From Acinetobacter sp. ANC 4558 (lineage in GTDB: Bacteria > Pseudomonadota > Gammaproteobacteria > Pseudomonadales > Moraxellaceae): a stretch of DNA of 64,000 nt. Shown here piece after piece: positions 26,384 to 35,094 of the stretch. A program made the translations under genes and the position numbers. The stretch is from the NCBI RefSeq assembly GCF_002135375.1, contig NZ_NEGH01000003.1, positions 186,001 to 250,000 of the forward strand, given 5' to 3'. Under the pieces are notes generated by a model. It was given only the letters and a program-made list of their open reading frames with translations, was not told the DNA's origin and made no database searches. How positions within the stretch are numbered: the stretch's first letter is position 1; each line of letters starts with the position of its first letter.

Positions 26384-27985
26384 ATGACTGCAAAATTTTT
26401 ACTTTCTCTAGGATTAATCTCATCTGCAATGCTATTAGTAGCATGTGATAATGACGATACCAGTATAACTAAAGATTCAAATAAACCAACCACCCCATTA
26501 CCTGAATCCAGCTATTTACAAACAAAAGTTGCCTATCAACCTCAACAAAAATTAGAGAGCTATGAAGCTTCCCCTAAAGGTTATAATCCCGTTTTTACCG
26601 AACTTGTAGCAAGACATGGTTCACGTGGTTTATCAAGTATTAAATATGATTTAGCACTCTACAATTTATGGAAAAAAGCAAAAGAGGAAAATGCATTAAC
26701 TCCTTTGGGAGAACAATTGGGCATAGATTTAGAAGCGATGATGAAAGCCAATATTTTACTTGGTTTTGGAGTCGAAGGCATTCGTCAGTATGGTTATGGA
26801 AATGAAACATCCATTGGCATTAAGGAACACCGTGGTATTGCAAATCGATTGCTACAACGCTTACCTCAATTATTTGAAAATGCGCAATTACAAGGAAAAT
26901 CAATACAAATTCAAAGTTCTGGCGTAGATCGTGCTGTAGATAGTGCTAAGTTCTTTAGTCATGAACTTTTAACAAAGCAGCCTAATCTTAAAAAACTCAT
27001 GACCCCAACCAGTTACACAAGCCTAAATAGCAATAGTGTACCGAGCATTGCAGATGGTGGTGTTAATCGATTTACACTTTATTTTCATCGTTTAAATAAT
27101 AAAGATGATTTAACCCAGATTCAAACAGCCTTAGAAAAAAAAGTATATGATGCAAGTCTTGATTACCAGAATTTTGAAGAAAATAATGCAGATTTAGCCC
27201 AAAAGCTCAAAGAAATCTCAATAGACACGACTGCTCAAACTATAGCAAATGAAGTCTTAAGTCCATTATTTAAAGCTGATTTTATCCAAAAAATTGGACT
27301 AAATAATTATACTTTTAGCAATGTTGGCTCTTTTACCGTGACAGCACCAGATGGAACGCAAGTCACCGAAAAAGGGAAAGGTAAAAATACCATCAGTAAT
27401 GCAGTTGATGCTGCTGCATATTTATATGAATTATATTCAATTACTGAAGGGATGAAAGATGAATTAGGTGCAACAGATTTCAAAAAATATATGCCTAAGC
27501 ATGCTGCAAAGTTTTATGCAGAATATAATGATGCAAATGACTTTTATAGCAAAGGTCCAAGCTTTACCGCAGGAAAAGCAGTTACCTCAAATATAGCAGA
27601 AGCATTAAAGCAAGATTTATTTCAACAAATTGACCAAGTCATTTCATCAAAACAAAAAAATGCCGCTATTTTACGTTTTGCTCATGCTGAAATTATTATC
27701 CCACTCGCAACAAGTTTAGAATTGCAAGGAATGATGCAACCCTTACCACTCAATCAAACGTTCAGTTATAAAACAAGCACTTGGCGTGGTGAAGAGATTT
27801 CGCCCATGGCCGCAAATTTACAATGGGATATTTATCAAAATAATCAGGGACATACTTTAGTTAAAATGCTCTATAACGAAAAGGAAACAAGCTTTAAAGT
27901 CGATTGTAATTATGCACGTTACAAAACAAATAGTTTTTATTATGATTATTTAAAATTGAAGCAGTGCTATAACATCCAATCGTAA
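26384..27985 (+). CDS. Histidine-type acid phosphatase lipoprotein, MINPP-like
   Basis: 533 residues. Lipoprotein signal with lipobox LLVAC, Cys near residue 21. The catalytic ELVARHGSRGLSS near residues 61-73 gives the RHGxR motif of histidine phosphatases (branch 2), and FAHAEIIIPLA near 435-445 supplies the second His as HAE. HAE rather than the HD of AppA-type phytases is typical of multiple-inositol-polyphosphate phosphatase relatives, so phytate or a similar phosphomonoester is a possible substrate. Predicted membrane-anchored in the periplasm or at the surface. No clear ribosome site. The hairpin at 27995-28028 follows. Confidence 0.75.
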   Translation: MTAKFLLSLGLISSAMLLVACDNDDTSITKDSNKPTTPLPESSYLQTKVAYQPQQKLESYEASPKGYNPVFTELVARHGSRGLSSIKYDLALYNLWKKAKEENALTPLGEQLGIDLEAMMKANILLGFGVEGIRQYGYGNETSIGIKEHRGIANRLLQRLPQLFENAQLQGKSIQIQSSGVDRAVDSAKFFSHELLTKQPNLKKLMTPTSYTSLNSNSVPSIADGGVNRFTLYFHRLNNKDDLTQIQTALEKKVYDASLDYQNFEENNADLAQKLKEISIDTTAQTIANEVLSPLFKADFIQKIGLNNYTFSNVGSFTVTAPDGTQVTEKGKGKNTISNAVDAAAYLYELYSITEGMKDELGATDFKKYMPKHAAKFYAEYNDANDFYSKGPSFTAGKAVTSNIAEALKQDLFQQIDQVISSKQKNAAILRFAHAEIIIPLATSLELQGMMQPLPLNQTFSYKTSTWRGEEISPMAANLQWDIYQNNQGHTLVKMLYNEKETSFKVDCNYARYKTNSFYYDYLKLKQCYNIQS

Positions 27986-27994
27986 ATGATAAGA

Positions 27995-28028
27995 ATATAC
28001 CTCATAAATTCTTCTTTATGAGGTATAT
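27995..28028. terminator. Hairpin between convergent phosphatase and pqiC
   Basis: ATATACCTCATAAA (27995-28008) pairs perfectly with TTTATGAGGTATAT (28015-28028) around a 6-base loop. A 14-bp stem between convergent genes; no T-run. Confidence 0.55.
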
Positions 28029-28053
28029 ATAAGTTTAGTGAAGTAAATAATGG

Positions 28054-28812
28054 TTAAGAACACATCACGCCTTCAATTTTAGGTATTTTTCTCTCATCGA
28101 CTGCTATGGTAGATGTCGCAATAGCATCTATGATTTTATTAAGTGATTTCTGATAAGTACTCACAATATTCAAAAAGTTACGCTCTTGTCCGATCACTTT
28201 ATTTTTAAAACTCATACGACAATTTAATTGTGCATATTCCTTCTGCTCCTTCTCTCCAGTATTCTGTCGATTTAATTTATTTGACTCATTACGCTTAATG
28301 ACCCATGCTGCCATGACTTCAACTTCTGTTTTATCAATGTGTTCTACAATATCAAAACGTGAAAATTCCGTAGCAATGGTATAAGACGCTTTGCCTCCTG
28401 TCAGTCCTGTATTATAAACATCAATTGCCCCTAACTTTTGCTGTAGCCCAGCAGATAAACCACTTTGTAATTCATTACTCAAACTTGATGTCCAACGTTG
28501 ATTATCCAACATATAAGATTGACCATTTGAATTCTGTAATACCAATAATGGGGTATTCAAACGTTCAGGTAAACTAACAGGTACAACTTCAATTAATTTA
28601 ACATTTGAACTAACCAGAGGGGTAATTTTAGGTGTCAGTGTATAAAAATTAGGAGCAACTGATCGATAACATCCAGTGAAACCAACACCTACCCCCAAAG
28701 CAAGCAGGAAAATTCCACATTGATGTAGTTTCAAATTGGTAAAACGGGTCGCAACAGAATCTATGCTCATTTTATTTAAATTCATTCTTGTAAAATTAAT
28801 TTTATTTCGCAT
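28054..28812 (-). CDS. pqiC: PqiC-like outer-membrane lipoprotein
   Basis: 252 residues from ATG 28812. An in-frame ATG at 28836 lies deeper inside pqiB, but AGAGGCG just upstream of 28812 and the short overlap with the pqiB stop favour this start. Lipobox VGFTGC preceded by hydrophobic GIFLLALGVGV, then PNFYTLTP, the usual start of the ABC-type transport auxiliary/YmbA (PqiC) domain, with LLVLQNSNGQSYMLDNQRW typical of it. PqiC is thought to receive the PqiB tunnel at the outer membrane. The N-terminal stretch before the signal core is unusually long (about 30 residues). Confidence 0.85.
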   Translation of the reverse strand: MRNKINFTRMNLNKMSIDSVATRFTNLKLHQCGIFLLALGVGVGFTGCYRSVAPNFYTLTPKITPLVSSNVKLIEVVPVSLPERLNTPLLVLQNSNGQSYMLDNQRWTSSLSNELQSGLSAGLQQKLGAIDVYNTGLTGGKASYTIATEFSRFDIVEHIDKTEVEVMAAWVIKRNESNKLNRQNTGEKEQKEYAQLNCRMSFKNKVIGQERNFLNIVSTYQKSLNKIIDAIATSTIAVDERKIPKIEGVMCS

Positions 28813-30499
28813 TTTTCGCCTCTGGTTTTTTCCCACGAATTAACGATTCAGGATGCTGTTCAATATAATCTGCCATAAGTTGTATAGAAGCAGCAGCACG
28901 TGTCATTTGTTGAACTGCACGACGTATATCTTGTTGCATCGGTGAATCACTCGATAAAATTGAATCAGCAGATTGCACAGTTTTACGAACTTCATCTAAC
29001 GTTGTTTGCATTTCAGGTGCAAGTTGTCCATCAAGCTGTTTAATTAATTTATCTGTAGAATTAATTGCAGTGTTCATATTGTTTAAGGTTGTGCGAACAT
29101 CACCACCAATCTCTGTCAGTGGGAACTTGCTCAGTTTATCTGCAATTACAGATACTTGTGCTTGCAAACTACTTAACTCAGGCGGCACAGTTGGTACAAC
29201 GATCATGCCATTTGTAAGCGTTTTTAATGATGCTGCTTTAGCTTTAGGGAATCGATCAAAGGCAATATAATTTTGCCCTGTTATGAGGTTTCCTGTACGC
29301 ATTTGCGCACGTAAACCATTTTGAATAAAGTTTTTGAAGATAGTACCATTAGGATCCATTTCAGAGCCATCTGCGATTCGTGATGGATAAATAATTGCTT
29401 CAGCCCGCATATGCATTTGAGTATGATTATCACTAAACTCTGCATTAATTGAGGTTACTTCACCAATATCAATGCCCATATAATCAATAGGCGCTCCCAC
29501 AGCTAAACCACGTAATGATTGATCAAAATACATGACAATTGGATACGCTTTACCATCAGGATTTTTCAATGCATCTGCTTGTGATCCCCAAAGCACAAAA
29601 TTACTTTTATCTGCGGCAGCCTCTGCTTTTTTCGCATGCTCAGGATAACCAAATGCAATTCCACCCGCGACAATGCTTGCCAGAGATTGTGTTTTAAGAT
29701 TAAAGCCTGAAGCATTTAGACTTACATCAATACCACTTGCCTGCCAAAAACGAGCATTTGTTGTTACGAATTTATCATAAGGTGCGCGAACAAAAACTTG
29801 TAGTTCAACGGAAGTTCCATCATTTGCAAGTTTATAAGCTGTAATTTGCCCTACGTTAATTCGACGATAATACAGAGGTGAACCAATATCAAGTGAACCT
29901 AAATCACTCGCTTTTAAGAGAAATGATTTTCCAGGAACGTCAGAAGAAACAACGGGAGGAAACTCCAGACCAATAAAGTCCTTTTTCTTCTCAGCAGCCT
30001 TTCCACCCTCAACTTCAATATAAGATCCTGACAATAAGGTGTCAATTCCAGAAATCCCACTTGTACCAATACGAGGACGAACAACCCAAAACTTTGAATC
30101 GGTGGAAGCAAAATTACTCGCGTCTCTAGTCAATTCAATTTGTACAATCACGTGAGATAAATCATCTGAAAGCTTTATTTGACGAACTAAACCAATATTC
30201 ACTTGTCTAAATTGAACCGCCGTTTTTCCCTCAACCAATCCTTCTGCGGTTCTAAAAGATACACTAATCGTTGGCCCTACACTGAGAAAGGCTTTAACAG
30301 CAAGTGAAATTGCAATTAAAAGTGCAATGATTGGAATTAACCAAATGATGGACAATTTCCACTTCCCTGTTTTCTTTTTAGGCTCAGGCAACGTTTGACT
30401 GTTAATTTGCTTCACCTCATGTTCATTCACTTGTATTGTGACTGTTTTTTTAGGTTCTGGACTTTCATTCGTCGGGGTATTTTCAGACATATCCATCAT
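28802..30499 (-). CDS. pqiB: PqiB-like MCE protein (three MCE domains)
   Basis: 565 residues. Proline- and lysine-rich cytoplasmic start, one membrane anchor LSIIWLIPIIALLIAISLAV near residues 49-68, then three MCE/MlaD domains beginning near 75 (ISVSFRTAEGLVEGKTAVQF), 190 (SFLLKASDLGSLDIGSPLYY) and 318 (IVMYFDQSLRGLAVGAPIDY), then a helical tail near 440-550. This is the PqiB layout, forming a syringe-like tunnel across the periplasm for lipid transport. Start could be any of three Met codons at 30499, 30496 or 30490. Between pqiA and pqiC in one operon. Confidence 0.93.
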   Translation of the reverse strand: MMDMSENTPTNESPEPKKTVTIQVNEHEVKQINSQTLPEPKKKTGKWKLSIIWLIPIIALLIAISLAVKAFLSVGPTISVSFRTAEGLVEGKTAVQFRQVNIGLVRQIKLSDDLSHVIVQIELTRDASNFASTDSKFWVVRPRIGTSGISGIDTLLSGSYIEVEGGKAAEKKKDFIGLEFPPVVSSDVPGKSFLLKASDLGSLDIGSPLYYRRINVGQITAYKLANDGTSVELQVFVRAPYDKFVTTNARFWQASGIDVSLNASGFNLKTQSLASIVAGGIAFGYPEHAKKAEAAADKSNFVLWGSQADALKNPDGKAYPIVMYFDQSLRGLAVGAPIDYMGIDIGEVTSINAEFSDNHTQMHMRAEAIIYPSRIADGSEMDPNGTIFKNFIQNGLRAQMRTGNLITGQNYIAFDRFPKAKAASLKTLTNGMIVVPTVPPELSSLQAQVSVIADKLSKFPLTEIGGDVRTTLNNMNTAINSTDKLIKQLDGQLAPEMQTTLDEVRKTVQSADSILSSDSPMQQDIRRAVQQMTRAAASIQLMADYIEQHPESLIRGKKPEAKNAK

Positions 30500-30501
30500 T
30501 C

Positions 30502-31317
30502 TTATTGGTTAGCGTTTGAGGAATTATTAAAAAGTATAGGATCTTCTTTAATAATCGTTAAATTTTCAGATAACTTGTCTTGTTTTAAATCCCGATCAAG
30601 TGCAATGAAGTAATTATCCCATATTATTCTAGGATCGAAGCTTAAAGATGCAAATAAGGTCAATACAACAACTGCAGCAAAAGCAACAGCTCCTGGCCCT
30701 GCAAAAATGGTTGCTAGTGATTGTATTTGAATTAATGCGGTGAGTAATGAGACCACAAATACATCAATCATCGACCATCGACCGACCATTTCAACAATAC
30801 GGTATAACTTTGCACATGTTGATGGTGAAAATTCTACACGTTGTGTAGATTGAAAATGGACAGCAATTAATAAAAAAAATAAAATAATGAGTTTTAATAA
30901 TGGAATAAAGATACTTGCACAAAATATAATCGTTGCAACCAAATAATCGCCACTTTGCCAAAAATAGATAACCCCAGTTAATATGGTATCTTTTTGGCTT
31001 CCAAATAAAGAATCGGTAATAGTCATCGGGAGTAAATTTGCTGGAATATATAAAATACTCGCTGCAAGTACTAATGCAAAAGTTCGAGATAAACTATTTT
31101 GTTTACGATAACGTAATTTGGTACTACATCGCGTACATTTAGTAGTCATATTTTTCTGATTATCTAAATTCGGCTCATATGTATTTAATAAGCCACAGCA
31201 CTGACAAATCATGAGTGACAAATCTTGCGCACGTATATATCTAGGATGATTTTTTAAGGCATCATCTTTATTCTTATGCTGTGTCGTGAATTGTTTGAAA
31301 ATGTCTTGTATTTTCAT
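30502..31317 (-). CDS. PqiA-like inner-membrane protein, second half
   Basis: 271 residues. Rubredoxin-like zinc motifs CQCC and CTRC near residues 39-80, then four transmembrane helices with IPANLLPMTITDSLFG near 92-107 and MVGRWSMIDVFVVSLL near 182-197, the PqiA domain. One PqiA domain only, while E. coli PqiA/YebS (about 420 residues) holds two; this corresponds to the C-terminal half. ATG 31317 overlaps the upstream TGA as ATGA. Partner of PqiB in membrane lipid transport. Confidence 0.85.
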   Translation of the reverse strand: MKIQDIFKQFTTQHKNKDDALKNHPRYIRAQDLSLMICQCCGLLNTYEPNLDNQKNMTTKCTRCSTKLRYRKQNSLSRTFALVLAASILYIPANLLPMTITDSLFGSQKDTILTGVIYFWQSGDYLVATIIFCASIFIPLLKLIILFFLLIAVHFQSTQRVEFSPSTCAKLYRIVEMVGRWSMIDVFVVSLLTALIQIQSLATIFAGPGAVAFAAVVVLTLFASLSFDPRIIWDNYFIALDRDLKQDKLSENLTIIKEDPILFNNSSNANQ

Positions 31318-31976
31318 GACATACACCGATCAATTTCATTCCAAATATTCTGCAATTGTACCGATGCAATGGCAACCATTAAAATGCTCAATATTGCAAA
31401 TGCCCATAAAGCAATACCTGGAATAACCACCACCATTCCCACTAATTTCACGAGTGTAACGAGCACCCCCACTAAAAAAACCTCAACCATCGCCCAAGTA
31501 CGAAATGCCGATAACAAACGCAATGCTGGAATTAAAAATTTTGGACGAATTTTTCGTATTTCTACAGAGCTTAAAACATAAAGCAACAACAAAATATTAA
31601 TCAATGGCACAATAAATGTGGTGATCAATATCAGTGTACCAACAAAAGCGCGGTCAATCTTAAACATGGCCATTGCAGCACCAATTAAAGTCGTTTCTGA
31701 ACTATTTCCTTGTAATTCAACAATAACGATGGGATAACTGTTTGCTAACACAAATACTATCAGTGCCGTCACAACCAAAGCTAAAAGATTCATTAAGGAT
31801 TTTGGGGGTTGATAAAGCTCACCACCACAACACGCACAAAAAGCACGCTCACCAGATGCCAGTGTTACTTTTCTAGATATCGTGTCACATTCCTCACACC
31901 CAACTAATGCTGTTGTTGATATTCTATTTTCTTTGGCGGAAGGCTGTAAATTCACACGATTTGAATCATCGCTCAT
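31314..31976 (-). CDS. PqiA-like inner-membrane protein, first half
   Basis: 220 residues. N-terminal CEEC and CACC zinc pairs near residues 27-53, then ANSYPIVIVELQGNSSETTL near 79-98 and FRTWAMVEVFLVGVLVTLVK near 157-176, the PqiA domain with four helices. First gene of the operon pqiA1-pqiA2-pqiB-pqiC. Together with the next gene it makes a split version of the two-domain PqiA. Both genes keep their zinc motifs and membrane cores, so this is a stable split, not a recent frameshift. Confidence 0.85.
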   Translation of the reverse strand: MSDDSNRVNLQPSAKENRISTTALVGCEECDTISRKVTLASGERAFCACCGGELYQPPKSLMNLLALVVTALIVFVLANSYPIVIVELQGNSSETTLIGAAMAMFKIDRAFVGTLILITTFIVPLINILLLLYVLSSVEIRKIRPKFLIPALRLLSAFRTWAMVEVFLVGVLVTLVKLVGMVVVIPGIALWAFAILSILMVAIASVQLQNIWNEIDRCMS

Positions 31977-32191
31977 CGATCATAATACCTTTATTTATAT
32001 TTAGTATAGATATTAAGAGGCTCAACTAACATCTAAACTGTATAATAATGCAATATTAAAGACTTATGCTAGATCATAGCACTTTAACTTATCATTATTT
32101 TATTGATTAATTGTATTTTTTTTATACATTTTTAATAAAAAATACTATATTGATGATTAAAATATAAAAGAACATTCTTAATACACTACCA

Positions 32192-32228
32192 ATTATTCAA
32201 GAACATGAATCTCACATTCTTGAATAAT
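32192..32228 (-). terminator. Hairpin after the short-chain dehydrogenase pair
   Basis: ATTATTCAAGAA (32192-32203) pairs perfectly with TTCTTGAATAAT (32217-32228). It lies 17 bp past the stop of the minus-strand dehydrogenase. Loop of 13 bases; the following T content on the minus strand is weak. Confidence 0.5.
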
Positions 32229-32244
32229 CATAATGAATAGCATA

Positions 32245-33099
32245 TTAGTTTGGAAATTCTACATTTTCTGAACCAAAGTCAGCAGCTAATGTTACATTTT
32301 TCCAATGTTTTAAATCGTTATCACGAACTTGTTCAGCAGCGCTTACATATTGCAATGCATCTGAACCAAGTAATAAGCGGTTTGGAAGTTGCGACTGTGC
32401 TGCAAGACCAATGATGATTTTCGAGATCCGTTCAGGATCTCCGACTTCCTGACCAGCATAGGTGTCAATAAAAGACTTAAATGTTGCTAAGCTCTCTTGA
32501 TAATCATCAGGTAATTTGTCGATTGTTGAACGCGCATGATGTCCCCAATCTGTACGCATTCCACCTGGTTCTAAAGTACAAACTCGGATACCAAAAGGTG
32601 CGACTTCTAATGCCACAACATCACTAAAGCCCCCAACAGCCCATTTTGCAGCCTGATATGCAGATAATCCAGGACTACTTAAACGACCGCCTGCCGAAGA
32701 TATTTGCAAAATTGTGCCATAACCTTGCTTGCGCATAGGTGTAATGGCTGCTCGAGTCATATTCACAACACCAAACAAATTTGTTTCAACTTGTGCTCTA
32801 AAGTCTACCGAGGATACGTGTTCAAAGGGTTGAATTTCGCCATACCCCGCATTATTTACCAATACATCAAAACGACCAAAATGCTGAAGAGTATAATTTA
32901 CAGCATCTTGTGCTTGTTGTTCATTCGTCACATCTAATTCGAAACTTGTAAAATGTTCTGGGTATTGTTCTTTAAGTTCAGAAAATACAGATGTATTTCT
33001 AGCTGTTGCAACAACATAATCACCATTATTTAAAACCGCATTAACAATAGAATAACCTAATCCACGTGCAGCACCAGTTATTAACCAAACTTTTGACAT
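32245..33099 (-). CDS. Short-chain dehydrogenase/reductase
   Basis: 284 residues, classical SDR of the retinol-dehydrogenase-like group. NAD(P)-binding TGAARGLGYSI near residues 7-17, NNAG near 85-88, catalytic Ser in QISSAGG near 138, YQAAKWA with Tyr and Lys near 153-159, then PGGMRTDW. Acidic LDVTN near 55 marks the cofactor domain. AAGAAGG ribosome site. Lies 110 bp after the related gene at 33209-34048, downstream of a TetR regulator. Substrate unknown. Confidence 0.8.
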   Translation of the reverse strand: MSKVWLITGAARGLGYSIVNAVLNNGDYVVATARNTSVFSELKEQYPEHFTSFELDVTNEQQAQDAVNYTLQHFGRFDVLVNNAGYGEIQPFEHVSSVDFRAQVETNLFGVVNMTRAAITPMRKQGYGTILQISSAGGRLSSPGLSAYQAAKWAVGGFSDVVALEVAPFGIRVCTLEPGGMRTDWGHHARSTIDKLPDDYQESLATFKSFIDTYAGQEVGDPERISKIIIGLAAQSQLPNRLLLGSDALQYVSAAEQVRDNDLKHWKNVTLAADFGSENVEFPN

Positions 33100-33208
33100 T
33101 TTTTTACCTTCTTAAATTGCCTGTATCTCATGTTTTTTGAGTGTATTCAGTTGAAATATGACATCGATTCATATCATTCTTTTACACATATCATCACGTG
33201 ATATTTAA

Positions 33209-34048
33209 CTAACTTGGGATAAAACCCATTTTTCCTTCAAATGCAACAGACTCAGCTAACTCTTTTTGTGATTGCAAGATCGACAAACTATTTTGATATG
33301 CTTTTTCTAACGTGCTATAAGCATCAATACCTAGGGTTGTCCGTAATGGTGGATGTTCCAACTGACTTAAATTAAAAATAACATTTGCCATTTTTTTAGG
33401 ATCTCCAGATGTTGTTTCCTCACCATTTTCTTGAATCCAATGGCGTAAATGACCGACTGTACTATTCTTATAAAAATCTGATTCATTCGTCCATTGAATA
33501 TTAGCAACAAAGCCTGTCTTAATTGAACCAGGTTCTATGATGAGTGTTTTTATTCCAAATTCAGAAACTTCTTGGCTTACTGATTCTGCAAAACCTTCTA
33601 AACCAAATTTAGCAGCATGATATAAAGAGCCTGCTGCAAAACTCACTCTCCCCCCAATACTGGTAATATGAATAAATGTTCCTGAGCTTTTGGCCCGAAA
33701 TGTAGGTAAAAAAGCCCGTGTTATATGAATTGGAGCAAGCAAATTTAATGAAATTTGTTGTTGAATATCTTGCTCTGTCAACTCTTCCATAGCCCCAATA
33801 ATTGCTCCACCCGCATTATTTACCACAACATCAACATCTGGATGTCTTAATGCTACGCGTTTAATTTGTGCTGTCTCGGTAACATCAAGTGATTCAACTA
33901 TTAATGTTTGTGGGTATTCTTGTCGTAATTCCTCAAGAATATTTGTACGGCGTACAGCTGCGACAACAGTATGCCCTTCAACCAGTAATTTTTTAGTCAG
34001 TTCTAAACCTAGTCCGCTAGAAGCACCTGTAATAAACCATTTTGCCAT
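33209..34048 (-). CDS. Short-chain dehydrogenase/reductase
   Basis: 279 residues, classical SDR. TGASSGLGLEL near residues 7-17, ESLDVTET near 53-60, NNAGGAIIGAMEEL near 77-90, catalytic ITSIGGRVS, YHAAKFGLEGF (Tyr, Lys) and EPGSIKTGF. AAAGG ribosome site. The interval between tetR and this gene contains a TGAGTGATTA-type operator, so it is probably the main target of the TetR regulator. Similar in size and motifs to the gene at 32245 but clearly diverged, so an old duplication or separate recruitment. Substrate unknown. Confidence 0.82.
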   Translation of the reverse strand: MAKWFITGASSGLGLELTKKLLVEGHTVVAAVRRTNILEELRQEYPQTLIVESLDVTETAQIKRVALRHPDVDVVVNNAGGAIIGAMEELTEQDIQQQISLNLLAPIHITRAFLPTFRAKSSGTFIHITSIGGRVSFAAGSLYHAAKFGLEGFAESVSQEVSEFGIKTLIIEPGSIKTGFVANIQWTNESDFYKNSTVGHLRHWIQENGEETTSGDPKKMANVIFNLSQLEHPPLRTTLGIDAYSTLEKAYQNSLSILQSQKELAESVAFEGKMGFIPS

Positions 34049-34064
34049 TGTATTTACCTTTTAG

Positions 34065-34082
34065 TGAGTGATTAATCAATCA
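34065..34082. promoter_or_regulatory. Candidate TetR operator upstream of the SDR gene
   Basis: TGAGTGATTAATCAATCA contains the perfect palindrome TGATTAATCA (34069-34078) and shares TGAGTGATTA with the site in front of the tetR gene read on the other strand. Located 17 bp before the dehydrogenase ATG. Confidence 0.5.
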
Positions 34083-34099
34083 TTTAATATTTAAAAAAA

Positions 34100-34669
34100 T
34101 TAATATCGAATTGCTTTCCAAACAATTTCGAAGCCTAAAGACATATAGTAATCTGTCTCTTTTTCATTGTTTGTCATTGAGTTAATGGTGGTATTCGCAA
34201 TATCTTCAATAATGGAAGTCATAAATGAAATTGGAGCTTCCATTAAAATTTTTTGAATAACAGCATCTTCAAACATATGATAAACATCTAAGAATGGTTC
34301 GGACGCAACTGCAATAGAATCTTCTGAAATAAGTCCTGAAACCATTAATTGTGTCAGTGCACGGCGACCTTCAGGATTTCGCAATCCCCAACGCACATAA
34401 CCTTGGAACAAATATTGTAATTGAACCTGATGTTTTTCATGATGTGGATAATTTGGCATCATAGAATCAGACAATGTTTTTTTTAAATACAGATATAATT
34501 CCTGAAATAACTTGTCCTTATTTTCAAAATAGGTAAACAAGGTTCCTTCAGCAACACCCGCTTTTTTTGCAATTATAGAGGTCGTCGCTAATACGCCTTG
34601 CTCTGCAATTGCTTGCATTGCTGACATCAGAAGTGCTTGATGTTTTTCTGGGCTGAGCGGACGAGCCAT
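34100..34669 (-). CDS. TetR-family repressor
   Basis: 189 residues from ATG 34669 (MARPLSPEKHQ); a longer frame from 34699 would run through the operator. N-terminal TetR helix-turn-helix: ALLMSAMQAIAEQGVLATTS, then IAKKAGVAEGTLFTYFENKDKLF, near residues 10-55. The C-terminal half is a ligand-binding domain without diagnostic motif. Autoregulation is likely because a TGAGT...ACTCA site lies 20-33 bp before its ATG, with a related site before the next gene. Effector unknown, perhaps an aldehyde, ketone or toxic organic given the SDR targets. Confidence 0.85.
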   Translation of the reverse strand: MARPLSPEKHQALLMSAMQAIAEQGVLATTSIIAKKAGVAEGTLFTYFENKDKLFQELYLYLKKTLSDSMMPNYPHHEKHQVQLQYLFQGYVRWGLRNPEGRRALTQLMVSGLISEDSIAVASEPFLDVYHMFEDAVIQKILMEAPISFMTSIIEDIANTTINSMTNNEKETDYYMSLGFEIVWKAIRY

Positions 34670-34688
34670 AATATATAAAAACTTAAAA

Positions 34689-34702
34689 TGAGTAATCACT
34701 CA
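34689..34702. promoter_or_regulatory. Candidate TetR autoregulatory operator
   Basis: TGAGTAATCACTCA has perfect TGAGT/ACTCA half-sites around a 4-base centre. On the minus strand it reads TGAGTGATTACTCA, sharing TGAGTGATTA with the site at 34065. Confidence 0.55.
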
Positions 34703-35094
34703 ATTATATAAAAAAACAATCTGAATACAAGTTCTATTCATCAAAAAACTTAAAAATATGAATATTTATTTTACCCAATTATTTTTATATCTATAAATAC
34801 AATTACTTATGAAAAACACAATATATTAAAGTATATATTTCTCTTCATCTGCAAGTTTTCTTCAAATTTTTTAGACTTATATTTTGAATCGTTAAATAAA
34901 TGATATTCATTTCCGTCTATTGATCATCCGCTATCTATTTTAAATTAAGTGTTAAAAAAGCTTTTACATATCAGTCATGAATTACTATTAATGCTCATTT
35001 TTCCGATATGTAACGTTTCTCTTTTCAGTCTCAAAATAACCTTTTACTCATTCATTAGGATTTATATCATTCATCAAATAATAGATTGAAAATA
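34703..35094. other. Intergenic region between tetR and mdlB
   Basis: 392 bp, AT-rich, between the tetR promoter and the end of mdlB. No ORF with coding character, RNA gene or clear terminator. It should contain the tetR upstream region and the 3' end of the mdl transcript. Confidence 0.4.

Noticed and set aside
30502-31976. Frameshifted single pqiA gene
   Set aside because: Each half has its own start, its own zinc motifs and an ATGA coupling; both are intact, so two genes rather than a pseudogene.
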